From positions 17,816,735 to 17,880,734 of the forward strand of contig CM050449.1 in NCBI GenBank assembly GCA_027563935.2: DNA of 64,000 bases. Reading direction: 5' to 3'. Made by a program: the position numbers and the translations under genes. The notes beneath the pieces were generated by a model. It saw only the letters and a program-made list of their open reading frames with translations. It made no database searches and was not told the DNA's origin. Position 1 is the stretch's first letter, and every line of letters begins with the position of its first letter. This document shows, one piece after another, positions 25,039-36,267 of the stretch. The DNA comes from Costus lasius (taxonomy: Eukaryota; Streptophyta; Magnoliopsida; Zingiberales; Costaceae).

Positions 25039-25279
25039 TTGACTAAATTCCAAGACAAGCTTATCCAACCATGTAAGTCTTCTTAATCCAATGCTTCGCC
25101 ACTTCGTTTCTTAGAGATCAATCTTTTCTGATTGACTTCAAAAGTCTGCGCCGTATGTTGCAATTATGAGTTCATACGAAAACATTGATTTAGCTTCTTA
25201 TGCACTCGGAATGAGTGTTTTGACTTGACAGACAATCCTTATCCTCCAACAAGATCCTGAGTCTTCTCCCTAAGGTCAA
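25039..25279 (-). promoter_or_regulatory. W-box cluster in the WRKY promoter
   Basis: TTGACT occurs at 25039-25044, 25132-25137 and 25220-25225, TTGACA at 25225-25230, and TTGACC on the minus strand at 25274-25279. These lie 215-455 bp upstream of the ATG. WRKY genes of this group are known to be controlled through such clusters by WRKY proteins. Confidence 0.55.
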
Positions 25280-25299
25280 TTGTTTTTTTCAGTTTTTAC

Positions 25300-27600
25300 T
25301 TTTCTTGTACATTTCTCCAATGGTAAGACACTAGAATCCAACGGAACAGATCAAAAGCTTAGGAATTATGTTAGACAGTGTCTTAAGAACCACTAGCAAG
25401 CTATGCTGCTATTCGCCCATGCATATATCGATCAAATTGAACCCAGAGTTCAAGGATAGTTAGACCTATAAGAAAATAAAAATATATATTTTTAAAATAA
25501 AAAAACCTATGGAAAAGTAATTGATAAAGGTAAAACCCCACCTGTTATTAACAACAAAGATCTTTACTAATTGAATTATTGACAACTCAAAAATTTATAT
25601 ATCTATAATCTATATTTGGTTTGGCTAATTTTTAACTTACGATCCATTTGGGGTTATTGTGCTATTGATGCGCTAGAAAACGGGCTTTTAAAGAAAATAT
25701 TATATTTTTCATACAAAAGTTGTTTGGGTGTTATGTTATGTCGTGAAAAAAAATATATATTTAAGTACTTTTACATAGAAAGTTATATATTGTTTTTTAT
25801 AAAAAAAACCATACCTAGCTCATTATCAAGATATAATTTTTAAAAAAATAAGAAAAATATCTTTTATGATAATAAGATGACATTGATGATGGTGATCACA
25901 ATGATAGTATACAAGAGTTATATCAGGACATAAGTTTGCTGAAGGAGAGCATTCCATATAATAATTAAAAAGATAATAGCAGTGATAGTGACATTAGTGG
26001 TGGTGCATAGATCCACCTTAGAAGAGCCTCACCATATATAATAATATAATATTATTATAATATAAAAATATTTTTTTAATAATTTAATAATAATGTATAA
26101 TTAGATTATTAATACTTTACTATGTTATATTAATTATATTAATAATACTTTACTATATTATATTAATTATTTTAATAATAGTAATACTACATAATTGCCT
26201 GTTTTATATTATTATGTAAATATATAAATTTTATATTATTAATTAATCTACCATGAAGTGATATAGCATGTAGAGAATTGTTATTGCTATTGAGCTTAAA
26301 ACACACATCCACTCAACAAGAAAAGATAATAATGTTGCTGAAAAATTTCTTGTGCACAATCACATAATAATAGATTAGGTAGTGATGCCGAGTGTGCAGG
26401 AGCGTGCACAATTCAATTAATGAGTAGTGATGCCTGAGTGTGTAGGGGTGTGCACGATTCAATTAATAAGTTGTGAGGCTATTTCTATTCCAAACCGAAT
26501 CTATAGTTTCAAGAAAAATATAAATCATTTTTGAATTAGTAAACCGGTTAACCAATTATATGGTTCAATTAACCATTGAGTTAACTGATAATTTCACAAG
26601 ATAATTAAAATAATTAATAATAAAATTATAAATCATTACGTAAAATTTTTTAACTAAATAATACACCCTTGATAATTGATAATATATTATAATTACAATA
26701 GTAGAACAAGTTAATGTTGAAGGGATTTCAGATTTAAGAGTAAGAAAAAAAACCTATGATAAAAAAAAATAATTTTTATATAAATTATAAGAATCAGTTT
26801 AGTTCGATTAATTACAATTCAGATATTTTTCTGAACTATTCTGAATCATGAATTATTACACTTACAAAAAAAATTAATCGTTTAACTAATCATAGTTTTG
26901 ATTGGTTACCTATCGATTTTTTTTTGTTTACTATTTTTTTATATCCCTATGAGAATGCTCCAACACAACTATGCTATTGTAGTTATGTTGTGATTGTAGC
27001 ATCTATTGTTACTTTTTTTTATAAGTATTTGGGAGCGACTGTGCTTTTAATGTTTTTAGTGTTATTTTAAAATTTAAATATTATAATTAAGTTATAAAAT
27101 TTTATTTCTTTTAAATTATATGTTAATATAATATATATGCTAAATATAAAATTATAATTAATTTTTCTATAATATTATGAAATAAATATATAAATTTATT
27201 AATTTATATATTAACAAATACATTAAATAATAATACTAATTAAATAAATTATAATATGTACAATAATAATTAGAAATATATATAATATTAATTAGTAATA
27301 TATATATATATATGGTTACCACGTATATATCTTATAATTAAATATTTTTTTAATTTTAAATAGTTATTTGTCTAAGATTAATAATTAATAATTAGATTTT
27401 AAAATAAATAAATAACTATTATTATATATTATATTAATCAATATATATCAATATGTTAAAGCCCAAACTGGGTTTTACTGCTTGAATGATTAGCATAAAA
27501 TTTTACACTGCAATATAGCATGTTCTTCAAAAAAAGCTCATGATACCCGATTTTGTGGTCTATTTTAACATAGTAGTGCCGGATAATCTGTGTATTTTTA
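25300..27600. other. AT-rich intergenic region, no gene
   Basis: Long A/T runs, a (TA)n microsatellite near 27297-27312, and decayed GGTTCAATTAACC-type inverted motifs at 26540-26930 that may be an old MITE. No ORF is supported. Confidence 0.5.
26379..26469. repeat. Tandem duplication, two units of about 45 bp
   Basis: GTAGTGATGCCGAGTGTGCA starts at 26379 and recurs with small changes at 26424. Both units end in GTGCACRATTCAATTAAT. Confidence 0.8.
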
Positions 27601-27616
27601 GATAAAAAGAGAAAAA

Positions 27617-27860
27617 GAACCAAGAAAGAGGTAAAATATACAGTTTTGTTGGGAGGAAGAAAAAAAAAAGAATAACTTTTCTCTCATTTTAATTTCTTTC
27701 CAATTTGAGAAGAAAAACAAGAGAAAACAAAAAAAGAACCAAGAAAGAGGTAAAATATGCAGTTTTGTTGGAAGGACTGATTTGAAAGAAAAAAAAAAAA
27801 TAACTTTTCTCTCATTTTAATTTCTTTCCAATTTGAGAAGAAAAACAAGAGAAAACAAAA
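27617..27860. repeat. Tandem duplication, two units of about 119 bp
   Basis: GAACCAAGAAAGAGGTAAAA begins at 27617 and again at 27736. Both units continue through CAGTTTTGTTGG and CTTTTCTCTCATTTTAATTT with few differences. Confidence 0.85.
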
Positions 27861-27944
27861 AAAAAAACTAGTAGATTGTAGGGTGAGCGCTGCTCCCATC
27901 TCTTGGCTCTGCTCATTGCTACTTTCCTCCCCTCTCTTCGGGTT

Positions 27945-28300
27945 GCACATGTGAGAAGGGTGAGCGCCGTTGACCGCCTCTTCTTCTCCCTTGCCCTCCC
28001 TCCCTGCTAGTCGCTGCCTCCCTCTCTCTCTCTCTCTATCTCTCTGCCAGCCGCCTCTTCTCCTCCCCTACCTCCCTCCCTCTCTCCGGCTGCGCATGTG
28101 AGCAGGGTGAGCACCGTCGGCCACATCTGCTCATCCCTTACCTCCCTCCCTGCTGGTTGCCTCGTCGTTCGCCGCCTCTCTCCCTGTCCCCGTCTCTTTG
28201 GCTCCACTTGTCGCCGCCTCCCTCCCTTCCTTTTGGGCCACATGTGTGAGCAAGGTGGGCGTCGTCAGCTGCCTCTTCTCCTCCCTTGCCCTCCCTTCTC
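27945..28300. repeat. GC-rich minisatellite, period about 147 bp, three units
   Basis: The anchor CATGTGAGMAGGGTGAGC occurs with its CAT at 27948, 28095 and (degenerate) 28241. Each is followed by a GCCGYC...CTCCCT pyrimidine-rich stretch. The third unit is cut by the LINE insertion at 28301. The ORFs across it are low-complexity. Confidence 0.75.
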
Positions 28301-28301
28301 T

Positions 28302-30709
28302 TTTTTTTTTTTTTTGCCAAAGGTAATAAGTGTTTTGTATTATGAATAAATAGTGTACATCAGTTAAGTTACATGACAATGATAAAAACATATGACATCA
28401 AAAGGTCATGTTACCCTCCAAGACTAATGCATGGAGCTATACACACACACGAGTACATGCTAGCCACAAAATATAACACATAACTATCTACACACCCAAC
28501 CATCCCAAGAATACATAAGGCAACTGAAGGGAACCAAGCATGCCAAGAATGATCATTCTTGCCATTAATCCAATCTCGCGCACATTTAGCTAACAAGCAT
28601 ATTAGGAATTCAGCTAGTCGTATGACAAGTATTAGCATCTAAACGAGATCTCTCACGCATTCATAATGCACAAAAAATTAGGAAATCATTTGCAGATTGA
28701 TTGAGCCTAGATGTTGTAATAAGAAAGGATATCTTGGCACGGAGGCAATAAGGTCAGAGATAGGGCTATCCAATTGATTCAACCCGAATCGAACCGAACA
28801 GATTGGACTCAACCCGAAATTTTTTTTATAAATTTGTCAAACTAAAACCGAACCGAATAATATTTAAACTGAATTGAACCGAACTGAATATATCGGGTTC
28901 GATTTGTTTCAAACCGATTAAAACTGAAGCAGTTTAAAAATTAGACGGATCGGCTTCCTTCCATTGACGAAGAATAGACGCGTGGCAGCTGAGGAAGCGC
29001 TATCTCGCTTCTGTGCGCTGCTCACAGTGCACCTTCTCTGACACATTTGCAAGTTTGGGCCACACACAGTTGTCGTCGCATCATATCGGGATGCCACATG
29101 TCCTTCATGCAAAGGCAACGCTGCCGCTGCTTCATATCAAGATGCCACATGTCCTTCATGCAAAGGCAGCGCTGCTTGAATCTTCAAAACTTTCATTTGC
29201 TAAAAGAGACGAATATAGCATAAACACTTCCTTCATGCAAAAAATGTATAATCGATTTTAACATTAAAAAAATCAAAGCCAACCATTAAACGACACATAC
29301 TCAACTCTATGGACATGACACACGAGTACAAAGATTTAACCAACTGCAGCCTACAGAAGAAATCGCAAATGAGGCAGACGTTTTATTTTGCCTCGGTTCG
29401 GTTCGGGTTGGCAACGATTTTAACCCATGTAACCCGAAACCGAACCAATTTAAATTACATTTACCATAACACCGAACCGATTGAATTTAGAACCGAACCA
29501 AATCAATAAAATCGGTTCAGATTGGTAAATCGATTTGAACCGAATTTTGGCCACCCCTAGTCAGAGATAAGCTGCCATTGGTTCTTAGTATGTTGATTAA
29601 AGATCCGATTGTTCCTTTCTCTCCATACCATATAAATGAATCTTATGATTAGCAATTTATGAATTACCTGATATATGTGAGTAGTGTTCCACTCATTTGG
29701 ATTTGAAGTTAATATCTGCAGCCATGGTGAGTCATCATCATCTTGAATCCCACAAAACTCCTTGATTGCCTTTCATGCTCTAGAAACACTTTCACATTGG
29801 AAAAATAAATGGGGGCTAGTCTTTGTAGCTTTTTTACAATATAGACATATGTTGTTGGAGATAACTTTCCATTTAGATAGTCTATCCATGGTTGGTAGTC
29901 TCCCTAGGCATAACATCCTCGTAATGAAAGAGTATTTGGGATTCTACCTTTAAACTAAACCAAGTCATACCAGGGAATCAGACCATACCATGTTGGGTTT
30001 CATATGTCGAGCCAATGGTGAATTTCCCAGTAGCAGATGGTTTCTAAAAAATCACATTCTCATTTTGAGACTAATCAATAGCAATAGTGTAGAGAGAATT
30101 GTAGATCTCAAGAAGGCTAGGCGATCGTGGGACCGGTATTCTCCATTCACCATCCTAGATTATCTTATTGAGGCATGCCTCTTTATCAAGGGGAAACTCA
30201 GACCAAATGTCCTTCACCAAGTTGCCAAGTAGTAATAAATTGTACCATGGGTCTAGCCATATCTTGATCGACTTTCCATTTGCAATGCGATATCGAATCA
30301 TATTTCTGCACATGCCCCTTATATTAAGAATGCTCCTTAGACACCATGAATATCTTTTAGGGATAGAAAGAGACCAAATTGAATCTTTTTTCAAGAAAGC
30401 GCTATGTATCCATTTCACCCATAGAGAATCTTTCTTGTTAGCAATGTTTCAAATATACCTAGATAGGAAAACATTATTTATATATAAAATATTCCTCAGT
30501 CCTAGACCTCCCGTATCCCTTGGTCTAGTTACCATATCCCAGGATATCTTTATAATCCCTTCCCCCTGTCCAATATTCCACCGAAAACCTGAAAACATAG
30601 AATTGGTTTTAGCTACAACCTTTGCCAGTAGTAGAAAAGTGCTGCACCAAAATATAATTTTCCCATAGCATACCGATTGTATAAGTTCAGTACTACTCAC
30701 GTAGGATAA
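28302..30709 (-). mobile_element. 5'-truncated L1-type LINE, interrupted by a MITE
   Basis: On the minus strand the element starts inside the reverse-transcriptase C-terminal region (LSYVSSTELIQSV, then KISWDMVTRPRDTGGLGLRN), continues through a zf-RVT-type region (WRERNNRIF near 29600), a 3' UTR, and a 15-base poly(A) (T15 at 28301-28315). The 13-bp direct repeat CCCTCCCTTCTCT at 28289-28301 and 30710-30722 brackets it; the coding similarity starts exactly at the right-hand border. Frameshifts and stops break the coding sequence. Without the MITE and its TSD copy it is about 1.6 kb. The 166-codon plus-strand ORF here is antisense. Confidence 0.85.
28761..29559. mobile_element. hAT-type MITE inserted in the LINE (799 bp)
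   Basis: The 8-bp TSD GTCAGAGA occurs at 28753-28760 and 29560-29567. The inverted ends are TAGGGCTATCCAA and, on the other strand, TAGGGGTGGCCAA. Ends and TSD length fit hAT. Subterminal regions are full of AACCGAACCGA-type motifs. The middle carries a 51-bp period direct repeat (TCATATCRRGATGCCACATG at 29081 and 29132). No transposase is present. Confidence 0.85.
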
Positions 30710-30817
30710 CCCTCCCTTCTCTGTTTTCTCATAAATGTGATGTGTCACGTGACTTTCAAATGACTTTGGTTTCTTCCCCTTGATTTTTTTTTCTTCTTCT
30801 CTAACAAACCAGCCTTA

Positions 30818-33069
30818 GGCTGTGTTTCCTTCAATGGATGGGGAACAAGAGGGAAATCAGCAGGGAGAGGATAACAAATTGCTAGGAAAGGAGAAGGAGT
30901 CACGTGACCCCATCCGCTGCTCTGCGGACGAACGTGAATCGCCAGGGCAGCAGCGGAGGGTGATGCAGCGGATGTCGTACAAGCGTGAATCGCCGCGGGG
31001 GGACGCTGCCGAGGTCTCCGGGCAGTAGTGGACGCCATTCGCACTACTGCACACGAACGGGGGGAGGGGGCGGCAGGCATCTCCACCGTCGGCTCCAGCG
31101 GTAGGTAGGGCTCTAGCCGCAGGCATCTCTGGCATAGACTCCGAGGAGGACGAGGGCGAGCTGAAAAGGAAATAACACACAAGAGGGGGGGGTGAATTGT
31201 GTGTTGAGCAATTTTTTTTATAACTTTATGATTTTCTTACAATCTAGATAAAAGAGAATGAAGATAACTTTAATAATTGAGATAAAACTATGTTATGAAG
31301 TAGGACTACACTTATGAGATTTAGCTAACAACTATTGTCACTAATTTATAAGCATGAAATTCAAAGCAACATAAATAAACAATGCAAACAAGTGATTTAT
31401 AGTGGTTCGGCCCCAATGCCTACATCCACTACCTAGGCTCCCTACCTAGGATTTCAAACACCCAACTAATTTTATTTTCTTCTTTAATTGAGGTTTACAC
31501 TAAGTGGTTTCACCCTTCTCCCAAGGGAACCACTTCTCTAAACCCTAAATACAAGAAGTAAAATAAACTAACTAACTATGAGGTCTCTTCCAAGAGCACC
31601 TCCAACACTTAGTAAAATACAACAAATTCAATGCAAGAACTAAAACACAAATCAAGAGGGGAAAGAAATGCTCATTCAAAGCTAAGACTCCTCTTGATGA
31701 ATTTCTCCTAGAGTGCTTGAACTCTTCTTTTGAAATAGCTCTTTTTGAATGATGAGGGCTTCAAAGAGATTTCTAGGCTTCAAGATCTTCAAGAGAGTTT
31801 ATCATGGAGATTTCAAGAGAAAAGGAAGCTCTTTAGGGCACCAATAGTTTGGAAGATCATGAGAAGGGGTTATAGGGATTTTGAGAATATTTTTATATCA
31901 TTTTTTGGGGTTAGAAACGGCTAGAATTGAAGAAATAGCCGTTGGAGGTCGAAAAGGCTCAGTTTGGGCCAATTCAGCCCGGTTCGGACTGCATTTTTTG
32001 TTCAAATTGATTTGGCTTGTTTGAGCTCATTTGAAGTCCGAATTGAGTGCCGTTTGAATCGATGGAAAGCTTAGAGAGTCTACTTTCTAAATATACTAGT
32101 TTCAAAAAATTTTGGCAAGGAAAAAAATATGGTTTTAGGGTTAAAAACTATAGAAAGATCAAAAGAATGAAAGCTTTGGTTCAATGATATAGGTAATTTT
32201 TGGGAAACAAAATGATCAAGGGTTTATTCAAGTAATTTTGGTGGAAAGAGCTATCAAATAAGAAGTAATTTAAGCACTTTACATTTATCTAAAGAATAAA
32301 AAATAAAACTATGAGAAATAAGTCTTGATCACTATAAGAGTTCAATCTCCTTAATGTAGATGAAAATTGAAATGAACTTGAGCTTGAACTTTATAAATCA
32401 TCCACCATCTTCAACCTAAATAAGATACTCAAAAGATAATATTAGAAAAGTGGTTTGTTATTATCAAAACATATTGGAATAGATTAACGACCAAGATAAT
32501 AAAACCTTAGGCCAACATGAGCGAGCGGTAGGCGGCTCCGAGCTTCATCGAGGCGAGCGAGGGCATCAATTGAGGGGGACGGTGGGGGCTGATGGGGAGC
32601 TTGTCGTATGGGGAAGTTGTTAGAAGGGGACGACGGAGGGGAACGATTGGCAGTCGTTGAGGTGCGACATCTCGCGTCCATGGTTGAAGACAACTGGGGA
32701 TGACGAGGGTGACAAGGGGGACGGTGGGGGTGATGGGGAGCTCGTCGGATGGGGAAGCGAGCGGGGACGCGTCCAGATGTGGGGAGGGCAGACGAGAATG
32801 GCGGCTTTGACGGGGAGGGAAGACGGGAGCGCCGCCACCGTTGCTGCCAGGGGGGCATCTTCGGAGGGGGACGGGTGAGGGGAGACATCACACACGAATG
32901 AGAAAGCTTGTTCTTCCATTTTCCCGCCAGTTTCGGAGGTGGCCAAACAATGGCACTGTAACCGCCAGGTACTCTATCCTTATGAATCTGTCTGTTTAAG
33001 GAAACCGATGGAAAATGAGAAATCCGTCTGTTCCTTCATGTTCTCCCTCCAAGGAAACAAAACATGCCC
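30818..33069. mobile_element. Harbinger/Tourist-like non-autonomous element with nested insertion
   Basis: The 3-bp TSD TTA is at 30815-30817 and 33070-33072. The inverted ends are GGCTGTGTTTCC and, on the minus strand, GGGCATGTTTTGTTTCC; a second pair of similar inverted words follows inward (GGGGAACAAGAGGGAAAT against GGAGGGAGAACATGAAGG). GC-rich arms flank an AT-rich insert at about 31176-32515. The ORFs in the GC-rich arms are Pro/Ser/Gly-rich without domains. Confidence 0.6.
31176..32515. mobile_element. AT-rich retrotransposon-like fragment nested in the Harbinger-like element
   Basis: The block has AGAGGGGGGGTGAATTGTGT near 31182 and TTTATAGTGGTTCGGCC near 31397, words typical of plant LTR-retrotransposon LTRs. 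It has no coding capacity. I could not find a TSD, so both borders are estimates from the change in base composition. Confidence 0.45.
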
Positions 33070-33275
33070 TTAGTCATATTATCACTGTATATTTTATAAC
33101 ATATATAATTATTAAGTAATGATCTAATAAGAAAAATGTTAATGATTATTTTTGTTCGATTAGTAATACACCATGTACTCTATATCAATATTTTAAGGTA
33201 GAATTAATACAATTACAACAAATGGATGGATATAAAAAAAATATTTTTTCTAGTATATCAAGTAATAACTTTTAT

Positions 33276-34405
33276 GGCCCCGTTTGGCACCCGTGTTCCG
33301 CTGGCTTTTGCTTTTGCGGGCAGCCAAACGTGGGAAGCGCCAGCGTTTGGAGTACAGGCTGACTGAGAAGCTCCACTATTCCAAGGAAGCCGGTCGAAGG
33401 CAGCTTTCCTGAATGGATAAGCGGCTGCCTGTGAACAATGGCAGCCGCTCACGTTTCGCATCTGAAGCAAAGCTCGTGTTCGTCATCGCCTCCGGCTGTC
33501 GCCACAGCCTAGGTTTGGATCCCTTCGCACGCAATCGCCCATCGTTGTCACCTCCAGCCGTCGCTGCCTCCAGCCGAGGAACTCGTGCACACCGTCGAGC
33601 AGCGCAGCGTTGAAGTCACTGAAGTCCAACACGTTCCGCTTCATCAGCAACACCGTCGCCTTCAGCTTCGTCGCCGGCGCCGATGTCGACCCCAGCACCC
33701 GCGACTTGTGGTGCTTCCCCCTCCCGTCGCCTCCGGCCATCGGCGCGCCGAACACGGCGATGTCTGGAGCCCAAATCCCCTTCTCGTGGTGACGACGAAG
33801 TGGGATTTGGGGATTTTTTATTTTTTATGTATGGAGAGTAGAGATATTAATAAATACGAATTTTTAAAATTTAAATAATAAAAAATATAAAAAATAAGTG
33901 AATAAATATTTCTCTCTAAATTAATAATATATACTAAAAAATTAAATTTATATTTGTAATATATTATGATTATTTTTTTAAATTTTATATATCATGTATG
34001 TATGGTTTGCACTTAGGAAATTTTTTAAAAAAAATTAAAGAATTCTTAAAAAAAAATTAAATTTAAATATTTATATTTGTATGATTATTTTTTTAAATTT
34101 TTTTAAAAAATAAAATAGTCTAAAAATTTATTTATATTGGGAAAACTCTTGTAATTTTTTGTTTTTGAATTTGTCAACTTTAAATTAAATTTATTTATAT
34201 AATAATCTAAAAATTATCTATTATTCTGTAAAGTAATTTTAAATTTTAAAAATAAATTAAAAAAATTTTCTTAATAGAACTGAACAGCATAGCATAACAA
34301 CTCACAGTTGCTTATCAGACCAGTTAATATACCCAAATAGTCGTAGCTTTTCAGATCAGTTCTATTTAGCCACAAGCCAGAAGCTCCAGTCATCCCTAAC
34401 AGGCC
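33276..34405. mobile_element. hAT-like element of 1.1 kb carrying a lipoxygenase gene fragment
   Basis: The left end is GGCCCCGTTTGGCACC and the inverted right end is GGCCTGTTAGGGATG. The flanks ACTTTTAT (33268-33275) and AATATTAT (34406-34413) match at 6 of 8 positions, a plausible decayed 8-bp TSD. A GC-rich core (33330-33800) carries the captured fragment and an AT-rich tail follows. The right end lies about 30 bp from the COA6 TATA box. Confidence 0.55.
33573..33755 (-). pseudogene. Captured N-terminal fragment of a plant 9-lipoxygenase
   Basis: The minus-strand translation contains KLKATVLLMKRNVLDF followed by SDFNAALLDGVHEFLG (33668-33573). This is the start of the PLAT/LH2 domain of plant 9-lipoxygenases, which read LKGTVVLMKKNVLDFNDF and so on. 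An upstream Met at 33755 begins MFGAP, reminiscent of the usual LOX N terminus. After the EFLG the similarity stops, and no catalytic lipoxygenase region is present anywhere in the window. It is a gene fragment, most likely carried by the surrounding transposon. Confidence 0.75.
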
Positions 34406-34435
34406 AATATTATTGTAGCTAAGTGGACTGTGAGC

Positions 34436-34443
34436 TATAAATA
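34436..34443 (+). promoter_or_regulatory. TATA box of COA6
   Basis: TATAAATA stands 71-78 bp upstream of the ATG at 34514. It lies just outside the right end of the neighbouring transposon. Confidence 0.6.
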
Positions 34444-34513
34444 CCAATTACCAGCATTGGTGCCGACGTGTCGTTGCTTTCCATCGTCAAGTGTGAGCCG
34501 TTTACCTCCGTCC

Positions 34514-35024
34514 ATGTCCGCGGAGCCGCCGCAACTTGACCGGGACGCCGTGATGACCGACGTGCTCGCCCAAGGCAGAACAGCCTGCTACAAGGCAAGC
34601 AAACCCTCGCTGTTCACTATCTCTATCGAATTTCATGTACCCCCTGCTTCATTATTTCATTGAATCATTTTGACAAACAGGCGCGGGACGCCTTCTACGC
34701 CTGCTTGGAGAAGGAAGCCGACAAGAAACCCACCGAGATCGCCACCGTCGGCCTCCTCTACCCTTCCCAGTGCAAGGCCGCCCGTGCTGAGTTTGCTGCC
34801 AAATGCCGACCCACCTGGGTATTACGTCTTCGCCTAAAGATTACTCTTTCTCATTTTGTGTTTTGTTGGGCGATTCTTCGAAGGTGATGGTTGGAATTGG
34901 GCAGGTGAAGCATTTCGATCGGCAGTATTGCGCGAAAAAGCGGGTGCAGAGGCTGCTTGATGATGGATCTGACACCCGCCGAGGTCCCATCTCCCTCCCT
35001 CAGCCCTACACTTTCAAGCCCTAG
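34514..35024 (+). CDS. COA6: Cytochrome c oxidase assembly factor 6 homologue
   Basis: Exons 34514-34594, 34681-34818 and 34905-35024 give 112 aa. COA6 acts in the mitochondrial intermembrane space and helps deliver copper to the COX2 subunit of complex IV. The coiled-coil-helix-coiled-coil-helix fold is marked by C25-X9-C35 and C58-X10-C69, the CX9C/CX10C pattern of the COX6B-like family. The C terminus SLPQPYTFKP is typical of plant members. I chose the ATG at 34514 because it follows the TATA box closely and gives the family length; the longer upstream frame starts before the expected start site. Intron 1 (34595-34680) has a GC donor (AAG/GCAAGC), so the first CX9C motif is split by a GC-AG intron. 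The only nearby GT donor would add 14-15 residues inside the motif. Confidence 0.93.
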
Positions 35025-36267
35025 TTCCCTTTTAAGTCAATTTTGTGTAACTCATATCCATCAGCAAAAGTTCTACTTTTCTTCACACAAAGAAATCACA
35101 AGTCCTAGGATTTATGCATTTTGTTGAATTCTGATGCATTTGTGATCCTTTTGAAGATCGAGTCCTTTTGTCTGAATTAATCTTGATAAATGGACATATG
35201 AAAAACATAAATGTTTAAAGAAAAAAAAAACTCTTCTTCATCAATGTGTTAGCTTCTAGCTAGGGTCATGGTTGCCTTTTGTGCTTGGTAATTCGGAGAA
35301 AAAGAATCTGTTTGATTGGCAGTAGATGTAAGATTTTTCTTCCAAGTGAGCTTGCTAGTTGTTGCTAATATAGCCTCTTTACATGTTAGGCCTGGATTCG
35401 AACGCTTGATGTCTGGATTATAATGCTTACCTGACACCATAAGGAAGTCAAGATTATTAGTTCGTCATGAAGTAGACATTGAGGATCTCTACACAGTCAG
35501 ATCTCATGACCACTAGGTGTAGTCCTTTCCAAACACTGGAATCCTAGAAGCAAGGTTAGTAACCGTGCTGCTTGAAGAACATATAGGGACAAACAAATCG
35601 GATGAAGTGGATAATAAAAAATCATATAGTTAACAATGTTCTATAGGATATTGAATGAATAGTATACGAAAAATAACATATTTGGCCAAGGTGGAAACGT
35701 ATTTGTATTTGATACAGTTATAACACAAATATAACACACATTTGGCCAATGTTCTATAGGCTTCATAAACCTACTGTTAATGCATAGATGAATTGTATCA
35801 GCCTTGATCTGCCTAAACTTTGTTAGTGCACACAATAATATGATTGCATAAATTGAAGGGATGAGTAAATTCTTGAGAAAACACTTGCGTACTTAAACCA
35901 GTAAATTCTTATTAGCTAACTTTAAATGAGTTTAGTAAGCAGGTGATTAGACCAGACCCATTTGATAAAAATCCCTAATAATTAGTGCCTCAATTATGGT
36001 ATTACTTGCCATAAACTCATTCTCTTTTTAGAGGCTTATCATAAGAAAACACTATTGAGCTTGTTAAATGTCATAAAAACTAGGTCAAAATAAGGCGATC
36101 ATAATGATTCTAGTGATGATACAAAGCAGATCTTTTATCTGCTGGCGACAACCCATAAAAGAAGAAAAAATTGGAAACTAGTACAATGCTCATCGGCAGC
36201 TAAAGACATTTTTCTATACAATCGAACACATGAATTTCCACAAAACAACCTCTGTTTCTTGTATTTT
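35025..36267. other. Intergenic between COA6 and the NPH3 gene 3' ends
   Basis: The two genes converge here, so this stretch should contain both 3' UTRs. At about 35215-35530 the minus strand shows GTTCGAATCCAGG about 35 bp after TGGTGTCAGGTAAGC, which resembles B-box and A-box spacing of a tRNA-derived SINE, but no cloverleaf or TSD was found. The rest is AT-rich and empty. Confidence 0.35.

Noticed and set aside
30168..30668. Plus-strand ORF of 166 codons
   Set aside because: It is antisense to the LINE reverse-transcriptase region, which has clear motifs on the minus strand.
35380..35440. GTTCGAATCC motif suggesting a tRNA gene
   Set aside because: No cloverleaf can be drawn around it and the acceptor arms do not pair. 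At most it is a SINE B-box.
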